Assembly: GCA_945933905.1 (NCBI GenBank)
Contig: CAMEQX010000080.1
Span: 1 to 6,369, forward strand
Source: an uncultured Clostridia bacterium
Lineage (GTDB): Bacteria; Bacillota; Clostridia; Oscillospirales; Ruminococcaceae
Direction: 5' to 3'
DNA: 6,369 nucleotides
The notes below the pieces were generated by a model. The model was given only the letters and a program-made list of their open reading frames with translations, made no database searches and was not told the DNA's origin. The translations under genes and the position numbers were made by a program. Numbering within the stretch: the first letter of the stretch is position 1; each line of letters starts with the position of its first letter. Below are positions 1 through 5,311 of the stretch, piece after piece.

Positions 1-46
1 TCACGGCAGGTTCTTTGCGTGAATAAATCAGCAAGGGAGTGCCGAT

Positions 47-994
47 ATGGTAAAATATTACAGAAGTATTGAGGGCAGGGTTTGCGAGATTGAAAACCGC
101 GAGGCAGGCTGTTGGATTTCGGTGATAAACCCGACCGAAACGGAAATTTCCGATATTGAAGAGGATTTGAGCATCGACCGCGATTACATCAGAGCCGCGC
201 TCGATGAGGAGGAGCCTTCGCGAATTGAAAGCGACGACGGCGTGACGCTGATTGTCGTGGACTATCCGATTGCCGAGCAGGACAACGACCCCGACAAAAC
301 GCTCCTCTATTCCACAACGCCTATGTCAATTATCATCACCGATGAAAACGTTATCACGGTAAGCGCGAAGGAAAACGTGGTTATCGACGAGATTTCAAAG
401 GGCGTTGTAAAGGGAATTCACACGAATTTGAGAACGCGCTTTGTTTTCACGATTTTGCTGAGAATTGCCGCGCGCTATTTGCAGTACCTCAAGCAAATCG
501 ACAAAATCTCGAATTACGTCGAGGGCAAAATGTACCTCTCGATGAAAAACAAGGGCTTAATTCAGCTGCTCGGGCTGGAGAAGTCGCTGGTATATTTTTC
601 CACCTCGCTCAAGGCAAACGAGGGCGTGCTGGAGAAGCTTATGCGCGGGCGTTATCTCAAGCTGTACGAGGAAGACCAAGACTTGCTTGATGACGTAATA
701 ATTGAGGTCAAGCAGGCGATTGAGATGACGGGAATTTACTCGAACATCTTGAGCGGCACGATGGATACGTTTGCTTCGATTATCTCGAACAACCTCAACA
801 TCGTGATGAAGCGAATGACGACAATCACCATCATCATCGCCGTCCCGACCATCGTTTTCAGCTTTTACGGAATGAACCTTCACGAAAACGCGGGCGGTCT
901 GCCGATGGCGAACGTGTGGTTTCCGATAGCGCTGAGCGCGGTTTTGTCGGTTTTGGTCGGCGTTTTAATCAACATTATTCAGAAATTCAAATAA
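47..994 (+). CDS. corA: CorA-family magnesium/divalent cation channel
   Basis: A 315-residue inner-membrane channel protein of the CorA family, which forms pentamers and lets Mg2+ (or Co2+/Ni2+) into the cell. The signature is the YGMN motif at residues 274-277, at the end of the first of two C-terminal membrane helices (about 258-276 and 290-311). The first two thirds are a soluble cytoplasmic domain with alpha/beta sequence followed by long charged helices (about 120-255), as in the family; the length is normal. The short loop after GMN (residues 278-289) holds one acidic residue, Glu280, and lacks the MPEL-type sequence of the best-studied CorA proteins. The ATG is preceded by AAGGGAG at 33-39, seven bases away. 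The next gene starts 23 nt after the stop, so the two are probably cotranscribed. Metal specificity cannot be read from the sequence. The family call is firm; the exact ion is inference. Confidence 0.93.
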   Translation: MVKYYRSIEGRVCEIENREAGCWISVINPTETEISDIEEDLSIDRDYIRAALDEEEPSRIESDDGVTLIVVDYPIAEQDNDPDKTLLYSTTPMSIIITDENVITVSAKENVVIDEISKGVVKGIHTNLRTRFVFTILLRIAARYLQYLKQIDKISNYVEGKMYLSMKNKGLIQLLGLEKSLVYFSTSLKANEGVLEKLMRGRYLKLYEEDQDLLDDVIIEVKQAIEMTGIYSNILSGTMDTFASIISNNLNIVMKRMTTITIIIAVPTIVFSFYGMNLHENAGGLPMANVWFPIALSAVLSVLVGVLINIIQKFK

Positions 995-1003
995 GCGGTA
1001 ACG

Positions 1004-1011
1004 GAAAGGAA
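1004..1011 (+). promoter_or_regulatory. Ribosome binding site that fixes the HD-GYP gene start
   Basis: GAAAGGAA lies six bases before the ATG at 1018. An upstream in-frame ATG at 916 would put 34 extra residues inside the corA coding region, with no comparable site before it and with a polar, non-signal-like sequence. Starting at 1018 gives a short basic N-terminus followed at once by a membrane helix, as expected for a sensor of this type. Confidence 0.8.
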
Positions 1012-1017
1012 CTCCCG

Positions 1018-2916
1018 ATGAAAACGAATGAAAAACGGTTGTTTTTTACAACAATAGTCGTTATTCTCGCGCTTCTCGCGGGGTTCACCGTGTATAACTT
1101 CATCTCGTTTTACGACAACGCCGTGAGAAACATACAGTCGGTCGGCGAAAACGCGCTCGCTTATCAGACGGAGCAGCTCAACGAGTATCTCAACAAGGGA
1201 ATGGACGTTTTGAAGGTGACGTCGATTTCGGTTGAATATTTGATGAAAGAGGGCAAAACCGCGAAGGAAATCGAGGGGTTTCTTGTCGAGGAGTCGCAGC
1301 GCTATATGAGCGATATCGACAAGAATTTCACGGGAATTTACGGCTGGGTGCTGGGCGAATACATTGACGGAATAGGCTGGACGCCGCCCGCGGACTATGT
1401 GGCGAAAGAGCGCGACTGGTATATTACCGCCGAGAAAGCGCACGGAAACGCGGTTATCGTTTCGCCCTATCTTGACGCGCAGACGCACACGGTTATGATT
1501 TCGGTGAGCCGAATGTTGTCGGACGGCGACTCGGTTATTTCGCTTGATATCACGCTGAACGAAATCCAAGCCCTCACAAGTCAGATGGGACTTGACGATA
1601 TGGGATACGGGTTTATTGTCGTGCGGGACGGAATGGTTGTCGCGCATCACAATATTGACGAGCTCGGCAAGAATTACTACGAGGACGGCGAAATGGGCGG
1701 GCTTTTGGACGCAATTCCCGATGAACGCTCGGTTTTCGATTATGTGATTGACGGGCAGCAGTGCAAGGTGTTCACAAACACGGTTATGGACGATTTGCGC
1801 GTGGTGCTGGTAATCGAGAGCACAAAGCTGTTCAGCGAAATTCACGGAATTCTCATCAGAAATATCGTGGTTTGCCTGATTGTTTTCGGGGTAATTTTGG
1901 TTTTCAGCTCGTTTATGATGAAGCGCCTTCGCGAAAGCTCGCAGAACGAGCAGAAGGTTCGCGAGCAGCTCAAGCAGCAGAACACCGATATCATCAAGAC
2001 GATTGTCCGCATAATCGACGCGATGGACAGATATACGAACGGACACTCGCAGAGAGTTGCAAATTATTCTCGTGAAATCGCGCGCAGGCTCGGTAAATCC
2101 GAGGAAGAGCAGAAGGATATTTATTACGCGGGACTGCTGCACGATGTGGGTAAAATCCGCGTGCCGAAAGAGGTTATAAACAAGCCCGGAAAGCTGAACG
2201 ACGAGGAATTCCGGCAGATTAAGATACATACAATCACGGGCTACTATATTCTCAAGGAAATTTACAAGGAAGGCGCAATTCTCAATGCGGCGAAATTCCA
2301 CCACGAGCGCTTTGACGGAAAAGGCTATCCTATGGGGATTGCGGGGGAGAATATCCCCGAGACCGCGAGAATTGTGGGAGTTGCGGACTCGTATGACGCG
2401 ATGGCAAGCGACAGAAGCTACCGAAAAGCGCTCCCGCAGGCGATTGTCAGACACGAAATCGAGAGCGGAAAGGGAACGCAGTTTGACCCGAAAATCGCCG
2501 AGATTATGCTCGGAATGATTGACGAGGACAAGGACTATATGATGCGGCAAGCCGAGCTGAAAAGCAAGACAATTCTTGTCGCGGACGAGCAAGTGTTCAC
2601 AATCAGAATGGTTGTGGATATGCTGAGCGAGAGCGCGGATTACAATATTATCGGCACGCAGACCGAGGACGAGCTGCACAAGCTGCTTAGCGAGATGAAC
2701 GTGGATTTGCTGGTGGTTGACGCGCAAATGTTCGGTGAAATCAAGCCAGCGATTTCCAAAATCAGACAAATAAGCGATATACCGATAGTTTTGCTTATCT
2801 CGGATAAACAAGGCGCGGCGCTGTCGGAGCTGTCGGAAATCGGCGTAACCGACTTCGTGACCAAGCCGATTTCGTCTTATGTTCTTCAAGAGGTAATTCA
2901 CGGTATTTTGGATTGA
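1018..2916 (+). CDS. Membrane sensor: dCache - HD-GYP phosphodiesterase - C-terminal receiver domain
   Basis: A 632-residue signalling protein. Membrane helices at about 8-30 and 278-300 bracket an extracytoplasmic double-Cache sensor domain (about 35-270). A charged helical linker (about 301-330) leads to an HD-GYP domain (about 325-505). This has His343, the HD pair at 375-376 in an HDVGK motif, His404, the HH pair at 428-429 and DGKGYP at 433-438, so the catalytic set looks intact. HD-GYP proteins hydrolyse cyclic di-GMP (a few act on related dinucleotides). Residues 515-632 form a receiver domain with the acidic pair Asp523/Glu524, likely phosphoacceptor Asp568, Ser595 and Lys616. Receivers usually precede HD-GYP, as in RpfG, so this order is uncommon. 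The sensor also carries a set of residues resembling the amino-acid-binding dCache_1 motif (see findings). The gene follows corA closely and ends at a strong terminator. Domain calls are firm; the ligand and phosphorylation partner are inferred. Confidence 0.92.
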   Translation: MKTNEKRLFFTTIVVILALLAGFTVYNFISFYDNAVRNIQSVGENALAYQTEQLNEYLNKGMDVLKVTSISVEYLMKEGKTAKEIEGFLVEESQRYMSDIDKNFTGIYGWVLGEYIDGIGWTPPADYVAKERDWYITAEKAHGNAVIVSPYLDAQTHTVMISVSRMLSDGDSVISLDITLNEIQALTSQMGLDDMGYGFIVVRDGMVVAHHNIDELGKNYYEDGEMGGLLDAIPDERSVFDYVIDGQQCKVFTNTVMDDLRVVLVIESTKLFSEIHGILIRNIVVCLIVFGVILVFSSFMMKRLRESSQNEQKVREQLKQQNTDIIKTIVRIIDAMDRYTNGHSQRVANYSREIARRLGKSEEEQKDIYYAGLLHDVGKIRVPKEVINKPGKLNDEEFRQIKIHTITGYYILKEIYKEGAILNAAKFHHERFDGKGYPMGIAGENIPETARIVGVADSYDAMASDRSYRKALPQAIVRHEIESGKGTQFDPKIAEIMLGMIDEDKDYMMRQAELKSKTILVADEQVFTIRMVVDMLSESADYNIIGTQTEDELHKLLSEMNVDLLVVDAQMFGEIKPAISKIRQISDIPIVLLISDKQGAALSELSEIGVTDFVTKPISSYVLQEVIHGILD

Positions 2917-2924
2917 TGAAAAAC

Positions 2925-2956
2925 GCCCCTACTTTATTGTAGGGGCAAAATTTTTT
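2925..2956 (+). terminator. Intrinsic terminator after the HD-GYP gene
   Basis: A perfect 8-bp stem (GCCCCTAC at 2925-2932, GTAGGGGC at 2939-2946) with a 6-nt loop is followed by AAAA and then six T residues (2951-2956). It begins nine bases after the stop codon of the HD-GYP gene and should end the corA/HD-GYP transcript. Confidence 0.9.
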
Positions 2957-3072
2957 CTGTTGAAAAATCACTTCAAGTACAAGCTGGGGCGTAAAATGGA
3001 CTATATCAAAGCGTGATTAACGAACAACCCGCGGCTTTTCCCGTTTTCGTGAAAGTGTGACATTCTGTCACC

Positions 3073-3150
3073 TGCGAAATTGACAAAAACGCAGAAGAAA
3101 AGCCGGGCTAAACTGGCACAAAAATTGCTTGCGGGCACAAAATTCGCCCC
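3073..3150. repeat. Intergenic repeat, copy A
   Basis: This copy matches copy B (3205-3271) in two blocks. An 18-base block at 3084-3101 matches 3216-3233 at 16 of 18 positions. A 19-base block at 3132-3150 (CGGGCACAAAATTCGCCCC) matches 3253-3271 at 18 of 19. The spacing between the blocks is 11 nt longer here, and the extra part contains a partial echo of the second block (GGCACAAAAATT at 3115-3126 against GGCACAAAATT at 3134-3144). The alignment was made by eye. Confidence 0.65.
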
Positions 3151-3183
3151 AAAATAAACCAAATTTAGATAGAGCACCGCGGA

Positions 3184-3220
3184 TTTTGGATTTTTCGTGC
3201 GAAGTGCGAAAAATCCAAAA
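3184..3220. repeat. 14-bp perfect inverted repeat
   Basis: TTTTGGATTTTTCG (3184-3197) is the exact reverse complement of CGAAAAATCCAAAA (3207-3220), with a 9-nt centre that can pair further through a C-G and two G-T pairs. It would form a long hairpin in RNA from either strand. There is no clean T tract directly after it on either strand, so it does not read as a standard terminator. Confidence 0.7.
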
Positions 3221-3271
3221 ACGTAGAGGAAAACTCTTGCAAAGTCGATTTTCGGGCACAAAAATCGCCCC
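3205..3271. repeat. Intergenic repeat, copy B
   Basis: Second copy of the element at 3073-3150, 132 nt downstream for the first block and 121 nt for the second. It overlaps the right arm of the inverted repeat at 3184-3220 and the left arm of the tRNA terminator stem (3266-3274). Copy A has the matching CGCCCC but no right-hand terminator arm, so only copy B sits in a complete terminator. Confidence 0.65.
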
Positions 3272-3289
3272 TAGAACAAACTAGGGGCG
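3260..3289 (-). terminator. Intrinsic terminator of the tRNA-Ser transcript
   Basis: Read on the minus strand, a perfect 9-bp stem CGCCCCTAG / CTAGGGGCG (arms 3281-3289 and 3266-3274) with a 6-nt loop is followed by A and five T residues (3260-3264). It lies about 25 nt past the tRNA CCA end. On the plus strand no T tract follows, so it acts in one direction. Confidence 0.85.
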
Positions 3290-3298
3290 AAATAGGGT

Positions 3299-3313
3299 CC
3301 AGCGTCACGCTGG
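3299..3313. repeat. Short palindrome next to the tRNA 3' end
   Basis: CCAGCGT C ACGCTGG is a perfect inverted repeat around one base. It directly adjoins the CCA end of the tRNA, between tRNA and terminator, so in the precursor RNA it would form a small hairpin just after the mature 3' end. A role in 3' trimming is possible but only inferred. Confidence 0.5.
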
Positions 3314-3402
3314 TGGCGGAAGCGGTGGGATTCGAACCCACGGTACGTTGCCGTACAACTGATTTCGAGTCAGTCCCGTTATGACCACTTCGATACGCTT
3401 CC
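3314..3402 (-). tRNA. tRNA-Ser (anticodon CGA)
   Basis: An 89-nt class II tRNA that reads UCG serine codons. The acceptor stem GGAAGCG/CGCTTCC pairs perfectly (3396-3402 with 3318-3324). The discriminator base is G, as in serine tRNAs, and CCA is encoded (3314-3316). The anticodon arm is ACTGA-CTCGAAA-TCAGT, with CGA complementary to 3365-3367. A long variable arm, GTACG-GCAA-CGTAC, and the T arm GTGGG-TTCGAAT-CCCAC are clear. It stands alone, with its own promoter and terminator. Confidence 0.96.
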
Positions 3403-3429
3403 ATAAAATGTTGAATTTACAACACTAAT

Positions 3430-3458
3430 ATTATACACGAAAAACCCGAGTTTGTCAA
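3430..3458 (-). promoter_or_regulatory. Sigma-A consensus promoter for tRNA-Ser
   Basis: On the minus strand, TTGACA (3453-3458) and TATAAT (3430-3435) are separated by exactly 17 bp. Both boxes match the sigma-A/sigma-70 consensus at all six positions. Transcription should begin near 3423, about 20 nt before the mature 5' end of the tRNA. Such a strong promoter fits a stable RNA gene. Confidence 0.9.
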
Positions 3459-3507
3459 GGGGTAAAATGAAAATTCATCGAAAAAACTCAAAAACATTTT
3501 GGAGGTA

Positions 3508-3536
3508 TTGACAATATTGAAAAAAAGAGTTATAAT
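3508..3536 (+). promoter_or_regulatory. Sigma-A consensus promoter for the envelope operon
   Basis: TTGACA (3508-3513) and TATAAT (3531-3536), 17 bp apart, are again a full consensus match, with an A-rich spacer. A second TATAAT lies at 3546-3551 without a good -35 box. The predicted leader before the ATG at 3597 is about 50 nt. It carries a G-rich patch with a small CAGC/GCTG hairpin (3557-3568), but no known riboswitch was recognised. The -35 boxes of this promoter and the divergent tRNA promoter are about 50 bp apart. Confidence 0.88.
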
Positions 3537-3596
3537 AAATATGTATATAATTTGGGCAGCGGGGGCTGTGACAAACATTGAAAGAAGGGCTGATTT

Positions 3597-4211
3597 ATGG
3601 AGCTTAATAAATTGAAGGGCTTGAGGAGAAATCTGGTTATTTTGGCGCTTGTAGAGCTAATCGGCGGACTTTTCCTCATCATTTATAACGACAGGGGACT
3701 GGAAATTCTTCTGCGAATTCTCGGAATAATCGCGGCGTCTTATGGTGTAATTACGCTGATTTTGTGGCTTTTCAAAAAAGAGAAAAAAGAGAACATTTCG
3801 ATGCTGATAACGGCGGTTCTCGGCATTGTGGCGGGCGCTTGCTTTATTTTCCTGTGGGAAAGTATGCAGGGCGTTTTCACGCTGATTGTCGGGATTTTCG
3901 CGGGCGTTTACGGTATTTTGAAGGTGCCGAATATGTTCGCGATGAAAAAAGCGGGCTTCAAGAAATGGTTCTTGCTGCTTATCCCTATTCTTTTGATTGT
4001 GGGAACAGGCATTGTTATCGGACTTAACGCGTTTAACAGCACCGTTTTCACGACAAATGTTGCGGCGATTTTGCTGGGTGTTGTGTTCATTTTGGGCTGC
4101 GCGGCAGATATAATCGCGCTGGCGGGTGCAAGCGGAATTGAAGAAACCGTGGCGATTGCAACCGAGGTTGACGCGGACGCGCCCGCAATTACCGAAAATA
4201 AGGAAGAATAA
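3597..4211 (+). CDS. DUF308/HdeD-like six-helix membrane protein
   Basis: A 204-residue integral membrane protein with about six hydrophobic helices (roughly 12-30, 37-59, 67-86, 91-108, 124-143 and 150-176). The helices come in pairs with glycine-rich LxxGI-type patterns, and the tail is acidic and cytoplasm-like (about 180-204). This layout resembles the DUF308 family, which includes HdeD, an acid-stress membrane protein of E. coli; the biochemical role of the family is poorly known. The N-terminus is basic, suggesting it stays inside. The ATG follows AGAAGGG (3583-3589) at seven bases. It is the first gene after a strong promoter, and the next gene starts 12 nt beyond its stop. Family membership rests on topology and repeat pattern, not on a diagnostic motif, so another membrane family is possible. 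Confidence 0.65.
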   Translation: MELNKLKGLRRNLVILALVELIGGLFLIIYNDRGLEILLRILGIIAASYGVITLILWLFKKEKKENISMLITAVLGIVAGACFIFLWESMQGVFTLIVGIFAGVYGILKVPNMFAMKKAGFKKWFLLLIPILLIVGTGIVIGLNAFNSTVFTTNVAAILLGVVFILGCAADIIALAGASGIEETVAIATEVDADAPAITENKEE

Positions 4212-4213
4212 TC

Positions 4214-4217
4214 GAGG
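4214..4217 (+). promoter_or_regulatory. Ribosome binding site supporting a TTG start
   Basis: GAGG six bases before TTG at 4224 supports starting the 110-residue membrane protein there. The first in-frame ATG falls inside the first membrane helix and would remove the basic N-terminus. Confidence 0.55.
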
Positions 4218-4223
4218 TTTGCT

Positions 4224-4556
4224 TTGAGTTTTAAGGAAAAGCTAAGGGTTTTCGCCTTATACACGGGATTTTGGCTTGTATTTGCCGTGGTATTTGCGGT
4301 GATGTTCGCGATGCTGGTTTTGTGCGTTGTGGGGATACCGTTTGGGCTGATGATGGCGGTGCTGGGGGTTGCGGTGCTGATGTTCAAGGCGGATTTCGTC
4401 TTAACGCAGCTTGCTCCGGAGCTTATGCTGTTCGGAGGACTTGCGGGCGCGTTTTTCACGGCGTTTTTGGGCGCGCTTGCCGTAAAGCTCGGGTTTATCG
4501 TATCTCGGTTTTTCCTTAAAATCAAACGTCGCTGCGACGCTTTGAGGAACTGGTGA
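4224..4556 (+). CDS. Small membrane protein, DUF1700-like transmembrane half (tentative)
   Basis: A 110-residue hydrophobic protein with a TTG start. It has a short basic-amphipathic N-terminus, hydrophobic stretches at about 12-55 and 68-96, probably three to four helices, and a basic C-terminal tail (about 95-110), which suggests a cytoplasmic end. There is no catalytic motif. Its place directly before a DUF4097-like gene recalls the common Bacillota arrangement in which a DUF1700 (HAAS) membrane protein precedes a DUF4097 protein. The C-terminal helices look like the membrane part of that family, while the N-terminal helical signalling domain seems absent. That link is inference from context and general pattern. 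Its stop overlaps the start of the next gene, so translation is probably coupled. I cannot assign a function. Confidence 0.6.
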   Translation: MSFKEKLRVFALYTGFWLVFAVVFAVMFAMLVLCVVGIPFGLMMAVLGVAVLMFKADFVLTQLAPELMLFGGLAGAFFTAFLGALAVKLGFIVSRFFLKIKRRCDALRNW

Positions 4557-5290
4557 TGGAGAAAAACATAAACAGGCTTCTGTTTATTTTGGCGGGAGCG
4601 GCGGTGGTTTTCGGAGCGCTTGCTTTTGTTTTCAGAAACGCAGGTCACGACAACGCGGCTGAAGGCGACGAGAGATATTCGGTTTGTGATTATATCGAGC
4701 TGAATTTGCTGAAGATGAACGCCGAGATTATTTCGTATGACGGTGATGAAATCCGCGTTTGCTATAAAAACAATCTCCCGCTGATTGTTGAACACGGCGA
4801 CAACAGCATAAAAATCTCCGAGGACGAGCGGTTTGTGATATCGCTTTTTGCGGGCTCGCAGAGCGAGTTTGGCGTGAGCGTTTATCTGCCCGAGCGGAGT
4901 TATCGCGAGATTTCGGTTGTCACGGGCGGCGGAAATGTCAGAGTCGGGCGAGTGGATAGCAGGCAGTTCAATGTCATCACGGAAACGGGCGATATCACGT
5001 TTAATGACGCGGTTTCGCAGTTTAACATTTCGACAACAAGCGGTTTTATTTCGCTGGATATCGAGGCGGCTATGAGGAACTGCTCGATTTTGTCGAGAAA
5101 AGGCGACGTTGATGTTTTTGTATCGGAGAAAGCTTCGGTTGCCGTGGATTTTGAAACACGAACGGGCGCGTGCGTTTCGGAAATTACGGGCGGGCGTGCC
5201 TACGGAAACGGAGTTTACGGGATAAACGGCGGCGCAAGGCTGATTTACGCGGCTGTTCAAGAGGGAACACTTACGATAAAGAAGCGGTGA
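4556..5290 (+). CDS. Membrane-anchored DUF4097-like beta-repeat protein
   Basis: A 244-residue protein with one N-terminal membrane anchor (about 7-27) and an extracytoplasmic domain. Residues about 120-245 contain an irregular repeat of roughly 18-20 residues: VTGGGNVRV (122-130), ITETGDITF (141-149), STTSGFISL (159-167), LSRKGDVDV (179-187) and ETRTGACVS (200-208). This is the pattern of a right-handed beta-helix as in DUF4097 (putative adhesin; relatives include B. subtilis LiaG and YvlB), where each turn is a T/S-x-x-G-x-(V/I) strand. DUF4097 proteins are often linked to envelope-stress systems. The ATG overlaps the previous stop codon by one base and has GAGGA (4544-4548) at seven bases; a GTG one codon earlier is the alternative start. 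It contains four or five cysteines. The fold is a good inference; the function is not known. Confidence 0.75.
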   Translation: MEKNINRLLFILAGAAVVFGALAFVFRNAGHDNAAEGDERYSVCDYIELNLLKMNAEIISYDGDEIRVCYKNNLPLIVEHGDNSIKISEDERFVISLFAGSQSEFGVSVYLPERSYREISVVTGGGNVRVGRVDSRQFNVITETGDITFNDAVSQFNISTTSGFISLDIEAAMRNCSILSRKGDVDVFVSEKASVAVDFETRTGACVSEITGGRAYGNGVYGINGGARLIYAAVQEGTLTIKKR

Positions 5291-5311
5291 AATTCCGCGA
5301 AAGGAGAAGAA

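Larger units (their letters stand above)
2957..3259. other. Noncoding spacer with repeats between two terminators
   Basis: About 300 bases with no convincing gene on either strand. Short open frames here lack ribosome binding sites; those on the minus strand start with TTG inside or beside the tRNA terminator. What the stretch does hold is two diverged copies of a repeat (3073-3150 and 3205-3271), a 14-bp inverted repeat (3184-3220) and a small GTGACA/TGTCAC hairpin (3057-3071). No promoter was recognised inside it. Confidence 0.6.

Noticed and set aside
1..46. Possible end of an upstream gene
   Set aside because: Two frames end in stops at 20-22 and 24-26, but too few codons are visible to say which, if any, is coding. 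No promoter is visible in this stretch.
916..1017. Earlier in-frame ATG for the HD-GYP gene at 916
   Set aside because: It would overlap corA by 79 bases, has no matching ribosome binding site, and would put a polar extension before the first membrane helix.
979..2901. 640-codon open frame on the minus strand opposite the HD-GYP gene
   Set aside because: It lies codon-on-codon against a gene with clear domains. Its length only reflects absence of TTA, CTA and TCA codons in the real gene, and its translation resembles no known fold.
3073..3271. CRISPR array
   Set aside because: Only two imperfect copies with unequal internal spacing and no cas gene.
3314..3402. tRNA-Ser as an integration site for a mobile element
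   Set aside because: No second copy of the tRNA 3' end and no integrase, recombinase or phage gene occurs in the window.
3001..3404. Short minus-strand open frames of 60-90 codons with Phe-rich repeats
   Set aside because: They overlap the tRNA or begin with TTG within its terminator, have no ribosome binding site, and their internal similarity comes from the DNA repeats.
5284..5298. GCGG/CCGC hairpin at the end of the DUF4097-like gene as a terminator
   Set aside because: The stem is only 4 bp, there is no T tract, and it runs into the ribosome binding site of the YjbQ gene.
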